From Eleginops maclovinus (lineage: Eukaryota > Chordata > Actinopteri > Perciformes > Eleginopidae): DNA of 64,000 nucleotides. Location: NCBI RefSeq assembly GCF_036324505.1, contig NC_086352.1, positions 13,878,001 to 13,942,000 on the forward strand, given 5' to 3'. Every line of letters begins with the position of its first letter. The first letter of the stretch is position 1. The notes below the pieces were generated by a model. The model worked only from the letters and a program-made list of their open reading frames with translations. It searched no databases and was not told where the DNA came from. Shown in pieces: positions 35,426 through 53,582 of this stretch. The position numbers were made by a program, and so were the translations under genes.

Positions 35426-36826
35426 GAGTGGCATAAATCATACCTCTTTTTCATGCTATGATTTATTTACTTTTTAAAATATAAATCTGCAGTTTTATGA
35501 TAAATCACCATTGTACATCAGCAGCAGCTCTGCTCCACTTTCTTTCCGTTCTTGTTTAAATGTTGTTACTGTAAGCAGTACTTGAATATGGCTGTACTCC
35601 GTGCTACAGCTTCTGGAGCTTGTAAAGTTTGTATAACTGTGGAGCTACCTGCATAAACATACTTAAAAGCTTCAGTTATTTCTCCCTTTCATGCCCACAC
35701 AATGCTGGGAGAAGGTGGAAAAATGTTGTCTGTGGTGCTTAATAAGAGCACATACCTTTGCCCTCACCTCTTAAGTCGTCTGGCTGTAAACGGTCTGCCC
35801 TGATGTGCAGTCAGGGGCCGTTCAGAGGGGGCAGGGGCCAGTCTGCTCACTTTGAGGCAGTTTTCATGGACCAGGTCCTTTCAGTCTTTGAGAATGTGAA
35901 GAAATAGCCTGGAGCTTTGTCATTAATCTCTGTGAAATACATTTATGGCAGGTTATGGTTTTTAAAACATTGAACTCTTTCAGTTTAGTCTAACTTCTTT
36001 GCGTCTATGTACAATTTAATTTAATTCTCTTTTGATACTGTAAACGATGTAGGGCAAAAGTTGGTTATTTGTCTTATAAAACAAGACAAACCCAAGCTTC
36101 TCTATAAAAGCTGCATCTGCATGCTGTGCAAGCATTAACTGGAAGCATATTCTGAGCTGTGCTCACCACACAAAGATGCTGTTTACTGAAACACAGCCTA
36201 AACACTGTCTTTTTGGAGCAACTTTTAGATAACTAGGGATGTGAAATCCAGGAAAATCTTAAACTGCTCTGCTCTTTTTTCAAATGCTAAACGTTTTTTA
36301 TTTTGCGAAAATACCAACAAAAAAAACTAGTAGTATCCTGCGTCAAACTTTTACCAGCAGAAAAACATGTCTGTTAAAAAAATCCTTAAAATACAACTGA
36401 AATTATTTTAAATAAGAAATATTGTCTTTTTGGTGTTCTTGTGAGACACCTTTTCTCTGTAAATTACCATATAAAGCTTTATCTCAATGTGGCGGGTAAC
36501 TATGGGCAACACATTCGTTCATCCCTCTTTATAAAAGATGCACAGATACACACCACATTCAACTGAAGGTCAAATAGTTTAACATAAATATGTATCCATA
36601 ACTGCTTTCTTGTTGGGTTTTGTCTGTTCAGGAGTATATATTGTGTGTGTTTCCATGAGAGAGACAGAAGAAACACATTTGGACCAAACAGAGAAAGCTT
36701 TATCTCTGCACTGTCAGAATTTTGTCTGTATTGGCTGTGCTAGCAGAGCTTGGCAGCTCTAACATTGCAGCAAAGGCCAACTCTTTCAGGTTAGCTATCC
36801 CTTTTATTATTATAGCCCTAGGCGAT

Positions 36827-36828
<2 letters not shown>
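35426..36828. other. Gene-free stretch
   Basis: About 1.4 kb of AT-rich unique sequence. No gene recognised. Confidence 0.4.

Positions 36829-36898
<70 letters not shown>
36829..36898. repeat. (AC)35 microsatellite
   Basis: Pure AC over 70 bases. An interrupted GT-rich segment follows at about 37060-37115 on the plus strand. Confidence 0.97.
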
Positions 36899-36900
<2 letters not shown>

Positions 36901-37199
36901 CTAAATCCTGCAACCTTGTACCTACCTAACTAAAGGTACACTCTCATCCGCACACACATACAGGTGAGTTATCATTGCTTTGCCCTCAAGAGCACTATCA
37001 CTCAAAATGTAATTCAGTCACAACTTGATATACTAGTGTGTGCGTATACTGTACGTCAGTGTTTGTGTGTGTGTGTGTTTGTGTGTGGTGTATGCGTGTG
37101 TGGGTGGGTGTGTGATATAATGGCAGGCCAAAGGGGGCAAAGAGAAATAGAGGAAGTCGAAACTCGAAGGTATTCTTTAGCTTTTATTATCACGATATT

Positions 37200-37300
37200 G
37201 CCGAGGGCACAGAGAGAGAGAAGGAGAGGCAAAGATGGATGGAGGGAAGAGAAAGATAAGCAGTGAACAACAGAGGAAGAAGAGGGAGGAGACAGTAATC
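37200..37300. repeat. GA-rich low-complexity tract
   Basis: Short purine-rich stretch on the plus strand (gagagagagaaggagagg and similar words). Frames through it are not credible. Confidence 0.6.
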
Positions 37301-40300
37301 TCTTTTTTCCTTTGGGTTTGAAAAGTACTGCTCTTGTTGCCAACCCTTTCATTACACTCACCTTAATGTACTTTTTTACTCTCTTTGCATCTACTATTTT
37401 TATTATTTTGAAGTAGGAGTCCAAAAGAATTACCTACGAATGCGTTGTGTTGCTTAAAGGAAGGATAGGAAAACTGCTTTACAATAAAAACAGAGAGAGG
37501 GCACCATTGTTCCAGCAGATAAGAAACTTGAGATTTTTAGCCGTGGCAGATGGTGGAGCAATGGAAATACTAATACCAAAGCCCTGCTCTGATTCCCAAC
37601 ACAGACTGAGTGATGGAGGACCACAGTCAATATTGCATGCAGTATGATGATGACCACGTCATTCACCAAAATGTCAAAGCCTGCTGCAGATTTTCTGATC
37701 CAGAAAGGGTTTGTGGGATTTTTTGCCTCTACATCACTGTCACTGCTTGTTGTTTAACAAATTCTAATAAGCCTGATGGAACTGAAATAAAGCTCTGTCA
37801 TGGCTAATTTAACCGGGAATCAGGCTGACTTTTTGGCCAAGTATGCCGAAAATCTCATTCCTTTGCTCAAGGTCATTTTACAATGGAATTTCAGAAAGAA
37901 AAGACATCTTGAGAGAAAATGTCTTGAAAAGAACCAACATACATTAGGATGTGTATTCATATAAAAAGTTTCTGTAGACTCACCTCGCAGGCAATTCGAA
38001 CAGCCTTAAAACTACACCTTGCAACTGCTCTCTCTAGAGTCGTTAAGTTCATTTAAGCAATACATGTAGTGATACAGACCTAACACAGAAAACAGCTCTC
38101 TTATGGACTGTGTTGTATGGGTGAAGGGGCTGAGGCCGTGAGGGTCTAAAGATCTACTGTGCTTTTTCAATTAAGCTGAAGATTAGTTTGGGCATTGAAG
38201 GTGCAATTGATAACATTCATAACATTTAGCTTCTAGATGACTCATTCGCCCTGCCCTTTACATTGTGCTTACTTCAATACACCATGTTTGTCAGTTTGCT
38301 GCAAAACCTGCATTTTTTAATGGACTGTGTCAGTATAGAGCCCTAGTTAGCAATCTAGTGAACCATAGAAAATAACCGCTCAAGAGAAAATGTTATCAAT
38401 ATATCCTTGACACTAATTGTTTGTTTTTAGTGCTGACATTTAAATTGTCTATGGCCTGTAATGCCATGTGTACATCTGTTACTCTAAATTTAACAACAAT
38501 TGTTAGTATGTTTCGCTACTCGTAAGGCGGAAAAAGGAACTAGGTATCTCTTGAAAAACCTGTACTCACTATGACTCAGAATATCAGCAAGGCATGTGGA
38601 ACTCCTCAGAGGACAATTAACCTCGGGAAGCTGCAATAAAGGATGCACCAGCAGGACATTTCTCTCCACAACATACCCTCTACCTTTCCTAGCCTCATTT
38701 TTTTGTCCTCACTCTCATGGCGGTATTAACCTAGAAAATTGGGTTCTTTCAAAAAAAAATTATTGATTAAGAAAAAATCCTTGGATGTTCGACATCCTTT
38801 TCAGGAATTGTTCTGCTTTCACTTGCACATTTCCTTTCTACATGCTACAGCTCTGATAGATTTTGTATTTGAATTCCTTCTTCTCAGCTCGGTTAGGGGT
38901 TAATTTAACACAGGTCTTGTACAAACCACAACACTTGTGACAGGTCAGTGCAGTGCATGTGCAGTGTGGGGCATCTGTGGATCTAAAGGTAGGTCACACT
39001 GTCTCTGTGACTGCCGCTGCTCTGGACATCTGCTCCATAACAAAGCTGAAGGAGACCATCTGTCTGCAGCGGAAAATACAGAATAACACAAAAGAATCAA
39101 CAGAGCTTTTAAAGTCCCCTTAATATCTCAACACTTTAGTCAGAGACCCACAAAGGAACTTACTGTGTATAGAATATAGCGATAAAATAAGATTTGGTGG
39201 ATCAGCTTTTTGGCGTAGCTCTTTAAAATATGAGCAGCAAATAGGTTTTTTTTGCAGGGTAAACCTAATCTGTAAATAAACACACAAACATTGAATCTTA
39301 GGCAAATGAAAAAATAAAACATGTGGCACATAAAGCAAAGGTTGTGAAGGAGGAAGGCAGCAAATGTGAACAAAAGAATAACATTTAGAACAACGGGATA
39401 GATGGCCATTCTATACACCTGCATGATTATGATTGGATGTTATTATTCAGCTAGATCATGATGAGCCAGTGATTGTGAAGCATGCATGAAGTGGTCAATG
39501 TCAATCAGCTAATACAAGAACAAACGCTGCTCTGGACTCTAGTTGTTGATGTTGGGTTTATGGACTTTACTATAGCCTTTGTTTGTGATTTCAGTTGTTG
39601 AACAGGGACCCTTCACAAACAAGGAAAACATGCATTTTGAACCCTGATAACCAAACATAATAATGAAAATCTAAACATTTAGTAGTTATATCCTCACAAT
39701 CGCTTCCCTTTACAAGAGCACCATGAATATTGTGCTATCTGTATCTTCTGATTTGATCAAAACTACTAAAGCTTTGGGATGTGGCAGGATCAGCTTTGTA
39801 CATGACTCTTTATGGGTCATCCATATCAGTACACACCACAGTATTTCTGCAACTAATCATAACATTTGGAACACTATAAGTTACCCTTATTTGAGTTTCA
39901 CTTCCAAAAGCATCTGTATCTTAACTCTCCGTTACAGGTTCTCAACAGACATTTCATTTCCCATTATATTCCTTCGCTATAAGATTCAGCACAGTCGCGT
40001 TGAACGTATTTTAAATTGTGTTCCTGTTCTCTTTTACTGGTGTTATTCCTTATTGAAGAGAATCAAGAGGTGTGAACGAGTGATATGAATTTTAGCAAAC
40101 CAAACATGTCAGTTACATTATGAATATATCATGTGAGCGGGAACAAGCTATGTTGCTTCACAGCCTCTTGACTGACCTGAGAGACAAGACTCTACAACAG
40201 ACAAACAGGCTGGATCTCACAAATTAGCTCATTGTTTCATGACCTTTGCTCCCGGCTGTGCTCTTAATTTCAGTGTTTTCCCAGTTCTAGGAGAAACCTA

Positions 40301-42530
40301 GACATGATATGCTGCTTGACTCCTCAAATACAAAAATAGTCAGATGCACAACAGCATAAGCCTCAGAAATTGCACAGAAAACCCGAACTGATGTCCAGTA
40401 AAACCAAACCCTAATCTGCCATAACAATGACTGTGCCTACAGAAACTCTCGCTACAATGCACATAGAACTAAATGGTGGATTTTATTATTGGAGAGGCAG
40501 AGTTGGAGGAGAGCAGGTTTCGTTAAATTCATGGTTTTGATCAACTTCAGCAATTTGTTCAATCATGGGCCCCACCTGTTGCTTTTATCAAAAATAAAAA
40601 CAAATATAAACCATTGTCATAATAGTCGATGTCAAATCATGTGGATGGGAGTAGACTGAGGAGTGTGGGTTCCCTGCTGGTTTGATTTTCCCATTAGCGT
40701 CATTTGTCGTGGTGGAACCGCTGTTAATAACTAAGTTATCTACACTGTTCATTAAGACTTCCCGATCATCGTGTGCCATTAACATCAAACACAGTTCGTC
40801 TCACAGTTTTTTTCTCTCACATCTTTTGGATATGAAAGACGCCGTGTCTCCTCTCTTTGTGTTTCACAGACTAGTAATTAACTAGTGGTCTCTTATCTTC
40901 TTGTGTTGACAGAGTTGTCAAGAAATGCTATGAGTCATAAAGACAGTGAGGGAAATTTAGAAAGAGACGCAGGCAAATACGGTTATATGGGGGGAACAAC
41001 TGTGTGTTTTTCTTCATACTTTAAAGGGTGCTCTGTGAGGGTCTTGTCACTTCATGTCGACAGGGATACTAACATGTGTCTGAATGCATGAGTCATCCAG
41101 TTAAGTTGTGGTTGAAAATAGAGTAAGGGATTAGTGTTTACTGGGAGATTGCTTTCTAAATATTGTTAATTGTTGTTCCACTTGCGTGTCATTGTCAAAT
41201 CTTGTCCTGTCTTCTTTAGCACTGCCTTTGCCTTACTATAAATTCAAATTCAAATGTACTTATTTTTTTAGCAATGCGACCTTAATTTTACAAGTGTGAA
41301 ATCTCACATAAGAGGAACAAAAGGAAAAAACCAGAGAGAACATGCAGAAAAAGGCAAAGAGTGGACAAGGAGAGACAGAGGGCAGAAATGAATGACAGCA
41401 GGAGGAATGGAAACACAGAGAGATGAGTGGGATTTCAGATGAGAGAGAGAGGGACTGTAAAAAGAAAGAAAGAGAGAGGGAGGGAGAAATTAAATGGGAT
41501 ATCAGATGAGTGGGCCATTAGTCACTGCCTTCTTGCTTCCTGCTGTGACTGTGTTTCCATGGTGATAATTAGCATATCAGACATAAACCCCGCCTCTACA
41601 GCCTTGAGTGTCTTGTTAACCAATTAACTTTGGAGACAACAAGGACTAACCCAGAGAGAAAGAACTTGAATATTATAGTCAATCACCAACGGTAAAACAA
41701 ATCAGGTAACACCCCCTAGCTTTGCTTCACCACATAAAAAGTTAAGCTCCTAAATATAACATTTACTTTGCCGTTGCAAATAAAACGCTGGCACATTCAC
41801 GATGAAACATTAATCATGTTGTTACTTATCTGATGTAATTACTCTTCTAATTTGGATATGACATTTTCTGCATGGATGATAGATGATCATTGAACATGTG
41901 TCTGATCACATTTTCTCAGTGTGGATAAAGTTACATTTCTCACCATCATTTCCCTTTAGTTGCTGTTCTGGAGCTTTTGGTGATATCGCATATAATCTTC
42001 ATGAGCTATTAAATTATATTCAGGCATCACAGATTTATACATTTTTCACATTTGATTATTTTCATGTATTTATGTTGGACTTTAAGGACTTCAATCTTGG
42101 CTTAAAGCCGAGGTTATTTTGACCTTGCAAATAGAAGCAACCAAGACATTTCAGCTCACGGATCATTGAGTAGATGTTCTGCCGGCTTTACTTTTATTAT
42201 AACATTTCCATCAACGGATGGAGAGGATACCGTAAAGTCCTAAAAATAAATAAGGTCTGTAAAAGTATAAAAATACATTTAGTAAAATCCTAAACATTCA
42301 AAAGACCCTAAACATGTTAGTGCACTTTCTGACTTCAGCTGATTTATTATTCTGCTATGAAATTAGAAAATTCCTTCCTGGTCCTTTTATTTAATCCCTT
42401 AATATTTCAACACAATCCCTACTTAGCTTTCTGAAGATATTGGGTGCTCTGTGACCTGAATAACTTCCCTAATGTAACCTTGTGCTTTTAATGCAGGATT
42501 ACACACTTGGATACAAAGAGTAACCCTGGA
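37301..42530. other. Gene-free stretch, about 5.2 kb
   Basis: No supported gene. Most is AT-rich unique sequence. The part 37440-37830 is non-repetitive and CNE-like in texture. 41330-41500 is GA-rich. Around 41238-41270 a tandem of AATTC-type words next to 'gtacttattttt' could be the reversed tail of a LINE, too short to call. Confidence 0.35.
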
Positions 42531-42539
42531 AGTACAGTG

Positions 42540-42855
42540 GTTAAGTTAAAGCTAGTTCACTGACCAGGTTTAACAGGTCTCTCTGTTACAATATACTGTA
42601 GGTTGGGGGTTGGCTGGTGCCCTTGAACAAGGCCCTGAATCACAAAATAGTTGGTGACACTGCAGTGACTACTAGCCCTGTGCTCTCTCCCTTCTGAAGA
42701 AAAGTTGTTGAAAGTATGATTTATTCTGCAATGAAAGGTGTCTGATCACAAAACAATTCTAAAGTGCCCTTGAACAAGGCACTGAATTCTAAATTTCACC
42801 AGAGGAGTTGCATCACTGCCAACCCTGTACTCTGTGATGAAATGCCTGTGTGCAT
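42540..42855 (+). repeat. Old SINE fragment with a tandemly duplicated core
   Basis: The core 'gtgcccttgaacaaggc' occurs at about 42618 and again at about 42764. Each copy is followed by a similar run (..ctgaat.., later 'ccctgt(g/a)ctct'), giving a period near 147 bases. The same core word family occurs inside the SINE at 4758-5105. A weak box-like start (agtggttaag.. and ggttgggggtt) precedes the first copy. The copies are diverged, so this is an old duplicate. Confidence 0.45.
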
Positions 42856-43029
42856 ATATAGGAGGGGTATGCAGAATAAGGCATTCAAGGGACCTTCCTG
42901 TAAAGGTGTGAGCCCTGATTCAGAGGTTGACCTTAAACACTGAAGTAATCAAATTCATACTTTGAAACGTTCTTTATAAGATGTCTGAATTCCATAAAAG
43001 CATTCGTTGCAATTCTGTATTTGTTTACA

Positions 43030-43260
43030 AAGCAAGTTTCTTTTTATAGCATCTTTCAGCAACAAAGCAGTCCTCAGCTCTTTGCAGGCATTAAGAAGAG
43101 GCATTAAGCAAAGGAAAAAAGGCAATATAAAAACACATAAAAAGTCAGGGAGTAGCCTGAAATAAAATCGAAGATAAAAATATGCTTAAATATAATTAAA
43201 TGGATCAAAGAGGAAAATAAGACTTGTAGTGCGTTTTCAGTGTAGTGCAATATATGAATA
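43030..43260. repeat. Teleost dispersed repeat, longer diverged copy
   Basis: The stretch starts 'aagcaagtttctttttatag' and continues 'gcattaagcaaaggaaaaaa' and 'taaaaacacataaaaagtc'. The order resembles the same short dispersed repeat as 1083-1145, keeping the internal and A-rich 3' parts lost there. Recognition is from memory of the family's layout. Confidence 0.5.
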
Positions 43261-44092
<832 letters not shown>

Positions 44093-44204
44093 ACATTAAT
44101 GACGGGACACAAAGATCAGAGAGCAGGATTTCAACTGTAGGTCAGTAACCATAGCAACAGAACAGAATGCACCGGAGACCTGTCACCATAGGAACCCACA
44201 GCCA

Positions 44205-44390
44205 GAGAGGAAGAGAGAGATGGAGAGACAGAAGGATAAAAAGAGAGATGTAAACACAAGACGGAAACAAAGATACTAAGGAGATGGAAATAGTCAAAAG
44301 TGAGAGAGAGAGAAAAACGACACATAATCAGAGTCACGAGGAGGAGGAGGAGGAGGAAGAGGAGGAGGAAGGAGATGAGACAGCTAAGCG
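44205..44390. repeat. GA/GAG-rich tract
   Basis: The plus strand is purine-rich and includes a (GAG)n core near 44338-44371. The opposite strand gives an S/L-rich frame of 106 codons (44131-44451) that I regard as compositional. Confidence 0.7.
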
Positions 44391-45395
44391 AGGTATGACT
44401 GTATCCACTGTACCCCCTTACAACATGTCCAAAGCAACATGTTGGCAACATATGCCGTAGTCACATCAAGTATGTGTCATGTGCAGCTCACACGCCGTCA
44501 GCACAATTCAGACTAGCCAGGCTCAATATGATAAACTTTATCCCCCCATACAACACTGCACACTGTTGTGGCTCTGTCCCCAGCGAGCATATGCAAAAAT
44601 ATATTTCTCCCTCTCTCAAGGTCAGCGCAATGGTAGCATTACTAACACACCATTCCTGCTTGGTCAGTGTTTTAAAAGCAGTGACCTTTGAATCACAACA
44701 TTGAGAGTAGTCGCCCGGGTAAAGCTTCAGTAAAAAAACAAGAGAGAACTCAAGCTGTTCCTGTTGGTTTGGGTGAGAGATCAGCGTTAAAAGGAAACAC
44801 TGAGGGCTGCATCTCGCTCTCCTTGTCGTTCTTATTGTACACTATTTACGGCTATTTGTCCATCAGTAAAATAACCCTTTAAACAGCTTCCATGAATGAA
44901 GGAAACTAACTTTGTAATGGATGGAAGACAGGAAAGAAGCAGTACTTCTATATAGCTTTCAGCATGATGCTTACTGGCAGCCGTTCATAGTCATTTGCAG
45001 CCTTTTTAAAAATCCATAGTGTGTAGTAGCCCATAGCTTGATGTTTGTACAGTAATGTATAGTTGGATACTTATGCCTACTTGGCATTAAGCTGCCCCAA
45101 AATTTTGCCAGCTGCATCCACTTGTGGGAACAACATCTTAATGTGACTTGCATAAGCACTTTTGTCTCAGTTCTGGGAGAAAATAAAAGCAACTTCATAA
45201 AAGTTTAATCCAACATAGTGAGCATCACAGATGAATCTGTGTAATATATACCTAGTCATCTACTGCTCTCTAATATGGATACAAAAGTGCACCACATGCT
45301 GCGGTTAATATCTCAATATAGCTTTTTGTCCACTTTTATGATGATAATTATGGAGGTTTTATTAGCCGTAATGGTGGTATTTAAAGGGTGGTGCG
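44391..45395. other. Gene-free stretch
   Basis: Unique sequence of about 1 kb without a supported gene. Confidence 0.4.
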
Positions 45396-45590
45396 GTAGT
45401 AAAGAGACAGCAAGGATGTAGTGTGAGACAGAGTCAGAAACACATAGGAAGTGAGAGAGGGAGGAAGATACAGAAGAGTAACAATGAATGGGGAGGAGAC
45501 AACAAGAGGGAGCAAAAATAGGAATAGGCTGAGAAAGGGCAAGCATTGACAAAGAAAGACAAAGAAAAGATTGGCGTGTGTGAGACACAG
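45396..45590. repeat. Purine-rich tract
   Basis: Plus-strand GA-rich sequence; the overlapping minus-strand frames are S/L-rich for compositional reasons. Confidence 0.55.
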
Positions 45591-45732
45591 TCTAGAGATT
45601 TGTGCTAGCTTAGTTCTTATTCCAATCACACACACCGCCTAATGAGCTAATGGGCCTGACAACCAGACAGACACACACAGAGTGAGGGACAGGGAGAGAG
45701 GGGCGGGTGGATGGATGGAAAGTCACTACTCT

Positions 45733-45792
45733 AGTCAGTCAGTCAGTCAGTAAGCCAGCCAGCCAGTCATTCATCCATTCAGCCAGTCAACC
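45733..45792. repeat. Degenerate tetranucleotide repeat (CAGT/CAGC)n
   Basis: CAGT units change into CAGC and CATT variants across about 60 bases. It lies at the start of an incidental 138-codon frame. Confidence 0.8.
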
Positions 45793-47770
45793 TATTAGCC
45801 CCTCATTCCACAGGGAGGCTCGTGTGACTGCCGCAGATAAGAGATGCACAATATTCCTGTGGCATTTTGTGAAAAACCCACTCTTTTCTTCTCTTGACCC
45901 TCTCATCTCTTCTTGTTTCTCACTCCTTCATCTCCCGTCCTTCATACACACAAGCAGGTGCACACACAAATGTCTCCAGCTATGTTGTGACACACAAAGA
46001 CACAGAAACTCTGATTATGTTCCTTTAAGTACTGCATGCTGTAGTACCCCCTGTGGTGTCAAGATCACAATTATGTGGTGTTTGATAAAAAGCCATTTAC
46101 AGATTTGTCAAATGAATGAGTAGTCGACAGTGTTTCTGTGACTAGCTGAGTAAGACCTATAGCAATCAGCAACGGCTTCGTGATTAGCGCCTCCTGCGGT
46201 GCCAAGTGATGGCTCTCCTGGCAATTATCTACAGTATGTGTTACAGATAAGCTGAATCACTAAAATAATTATGAATGAGGCCTCAAATAGGAAATACTAA
46301 ATTGAAATCAGTGAATTTCAAAAAGAAGAGTGTTCGCTTTTCTGTTAATGCAAAGAATGTATAATTGCTTTGGCCTCAAACAAAATAGTATCATTATTGT
46401 TGTCATTATTCTCTAATTATCCTTCAACTTACAATCAAAGCTTTTCCCACAAAGGTACCCCGTCCTCTTTTGCTTTCCACTCTCTTTCCATTCTTTTTTC
46501 TCACTGTGTTCAGTCTTTTCGCCGCTGTTGTCTGTGAATTTGCCGTTTTAGATTTCCTCTCCTTGCTTCATTAAATGATTTTATGGTTTACAACATTTCC
46601 AGAGGGCATCTTTATTACCAGCGCAGGTCAGCAATTATATTGAGCCCTTGCACATTGGTAATGTCAATCACTCCTGGAATTCTGAAGCCATTACTGTACA
46701 ATCACCCGCTGTGTGAAAGAAACCTGGTCAAATGTATTTAAAGTGGCCTTGAAAGCCTCACTCCTGGACACACGGTTTCCTATAGTCTAGGTGTAATGTT
46801 TACAATTATATAAATACGCAAATCATCTGGTTATACAATAAAAGTATTCATGGATTTCACTCAGTAAACAGTTGGTGTTTGATTTCATAGCAGGAGCATC
46901 CAGAGGAGATCAGTCATGCAACAGTTAGTAATGTCTAATCTCCAGACCTCCCGTGATAATAATGTCATCCGCAGACAGCTCAAATATTTATGCATCTATT
47001 CAGACACTGACCATTTATCCTGTTTGAAACTTCATCATCATATTTTTCAAAGCCTCATGTTGCTTTGGAAACACGATGATTGTCAGACCTCTTAAAACAA
47101 ATAAAAGCAGCTAATTTAGCATTCAGCGCGCTCCGTAGACGCTTTTCTAATTGGGACTTGACAGCTCAAGTTCTTTGGTCGCACTTAATTTGGATAAAAG
47201 GCATTTTGTTTTTCAAAATAATCCACAGAATGTATCTGGTCTTATTTTGATTGTGAAAATGAGATTTTAAATAAATTAATAATATAAAAGCAAGGGTTAG
47301 GATTTATAAAAATACCCTTAGAAGACCATAAGCAGTAACTCCTTTCGTATTTCTCAAGTTCTGTCTCCATTCAATTCAATGCATGAGCATATTCTGAGCT
47401 CTAATTGTCATAAAGGAACACTCTTATTGTTGCAGAAAACAGCAGATTCTTGATGCATTTGAACAATATCCTGATGAAACTTGTTTTTTTATAGTAAATA
47501 ATTCCCTAGATTTTTGAAAATCTGCGTGCGACAAACATACCAAACCTTATATTATACTTTTTTGAGCATCTGCTTCTTGTCACTTAACAGCTTCACTTAC
47601 AAATGTGGGTTTGTTGTCTTCCTCGTGATGTTTTGATTATTTTTCATCGTTTTCATTTATGCTGCATGTTTGTGTATTTTTGTGCGTGCATGCGCTCATT
47701 GACAGGCCCAACTGTTGTGAAATTTACTGGGCATCTGGACCAGTGTTTGTCCTCGCTGATGGAACTGTTT
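45793..47770. other. Gene-free stretch with CNE-like blocks
   Basis: No supported gene. The segments 46560-46740 and 46860-47170 are free of repeats, of balanced composition and rich in AT-core motifs (for example tttatgcatc, ctaatttagcat), resembling vertebrate conserved non-coding elements. This is an impression of texture only. Confidence 0.3.
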
Positions 47771-47775
47771 AAAAC

Positions 47776-47836
47776 GCTGAGAGGGAGAGAGGGAAAGGGG
47801 GAGACAAAGAGACAGAGAGAGAGAGAGGGAGAGTCA
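47776..47836. repeat. (GA)n-rich simple repeat
   Basis: GAGAGGGAGAGAGG-type sequence on the plus strand over about 60 bases. Confidence 0.8.
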
Positions 47837-49480
47837 GAAGATGACAACAGCAGCATCAATCACTTTGTCAATGAGCATCCATCACTTCAGTTCTGTGGGA
47901 CAGATGTTTGGCTGAGTGTGTGTGTAGTGAGTGTGTGTGCATGTCTGTGTGCATGGCTGCATTTAGCTGTTAGACATCTGTGTGACAAACTACTACTCTG
48001 TCACTCACATGGAGTATTTTCTTTTTTCAATCCCGTAAAATAACTTTCTAAACGCTTGTTGATTTTATAAACGGCAGGCAAAGTGACTGTAGTCACTGTA
48101 GCAGTGTTGGAGTTCAAACACTAAAATCTGCTGCAGTTTTTGCACCAACATGCATTAAAAAAGCAGCACGCTATCGCAGCTCAACAGCAGTTAGGTGCAA
48201 CACATGATGGACCGTACAGTAGAGGGCTCCTTCAGTGGGCGATGTAGTGTTTGTGTTTCATGATGGAGGGCAGCGATAAAAACAGAAGGCTGTTTACTTA
48301 TTCATTTCTGTGACAAGCGTCAGTGTTGGTAGGGGGCCACCACAAACCACAGTCCACATTTTTCTCTGTTGGATATGTCTTTCTGAATTTTCTGACCCCC
48401 TGTGGTTCCTCAATATCTGTCCTACAGTTTGTGTTTGTGTTTTTCAGACCCGACATGAAAGAAACGTATATGCTCACAAAAGAACATCTTGGGAAATAAA
48501 ACAAATACAAATAGTTTTGATTTGTGGAAGGGATAAACAAAGACAGTGGTGCATTGTTGAATGTTTACTCAGCTTTAGTTACAGCTGAAACAAAAGACCA
48601 CCTAAAACCTCTGCCTCTTCTTGGACTGATTTGATACTTACCAATAAATAAATTGTGAAAAACATCTTCAACGCGAAATATAAACAGTCAAAATAACTGC
48701 TGCCTTAACTGTATCTTAAGATTTACAAATAAAGCAAATCTCTCTATGTTCAATGTTTTCAGAAAGGGTTTGTCCTAGTTTGTTCTTGTTTTACTCTGTG
48801 TCTTAAATCCCATACAAACTTTAGTGGGTAAAAGCTTTCTGATATGCTAAACCAACATACCTCCATCCGCCTGATTTCCGCTTAATCTTTAATTCTGCCT
48901 TTTTGTTAATCCATGTTCTTCCATTTCTCATTTTCACTATTTTACAGTTCATGATGCTGATTAATTCTAAATTCTGTTCAAAATGTTTGGAAGAGTGGTT
49001 TATATAACATTTCAACATCAATACAAGACATGTTTTTTAAAAGGTAACGATTCAAATGCAAACAACCAAAACATATTTCCGTTGCAAATCCTCCCTACAC
49101 AGAATGTTTTTGCAAACCTTAAGAAATGCCTGCACGGCTTTTTACAAAATTTGACTTGGTATTTACCAGAAAGGAACATGAACACAATTGTTGTCAAAAA
49201 GCACCTTAAGGTTTCATTCACTTTTCCTCCGTCTCTCTCCTCCCCCTCAATGTATTTATCCTCCTCTTTTTTTTCCTTCTCCTTCTGTAAGTTACACTAC
49301 AGCAAATGATTCAGTCATTTGGAAAGCTTGTAGGGTGTTTTACAGTGAATATTGGCTCAGTTATGCAGTGACTCTAGTCAATGCTCCGAGCATATGGAAG
49401 ATAATGATAAATAACATACTATTCTCCAACCCCCACCTATGCTCTCTGGAACAATGACTGGAAAGTGAGTGTACATGCGC
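47837..49480. other. Gene-free stretch
   Basis: Unique sequence of about 1.6 kb; no gene recognised. Confidence 0.4.
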
Positions 49481-49507
49481 AGACACGCACGCACGCACGC
49501 GCACACA

Positions 49508-49570
<63 letters not shown>
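49481..49570. repeat. (CGCA)n-(CA)n microsatellite
   Basis: ACGC/CGCA units at 49485-49502 followed by a nearly pure CA array to 49570. Confidence 0.95.
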
Positions 49571-49573
<3 letters not shown>

Positions 49574-49748
49574 TGCTTACACATTGGCACATCAACAGAC
49601 AAATCTGTAGGTCCCTTTGTTTTTTTATGTATGATTTTTGTCTTCAATGGCTGCATGGCATTACACAAATCAAATAAAAGACAGCACACAAACACAGCAG
49701 CTACAGTACCTACAAACTTTCCTCTCATTTATCCTCCCCTTTTTTTCT

Positions 49749-53465
<3,717 letters not shown>

Positions 53466-53582
53466 GGTCGGTTGACTAACTGACCAGATAACTGGCTGAC
53501 AGACTTAGTGGTGGTTGACTGATTGGCTGGCTGCTTGATGGGAAAGCTTCCTGGATGACTGACTGGCTGAGTGGCTGAGCGT
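53466..53582. repeat. Degenerate tetranucleotide tract (CTGA/CTGG/GACT words)
   Basis: Repeated 'gactgac', 'ggctgac', 'gattggctggctg' words over about 115 bases indicate a decayed CTGA/CTGG microsatellite. Confidence 0.6.

Noticed and set aside
41238..41275. AATTC-type tandem words next to a T-run, considered as a LINE tail on minus
   Set aside because: Too short and no LINE body beside it.
45707..46123. 138-codon frame
   Set aside because: Begins in a CAGT/CAGC microsatellite and has no domain.
48076..48092. Short near-palindrome (gtgact..agtcac)
   Set aside because: Six-base arms occur by chance at this window size; no further structure.
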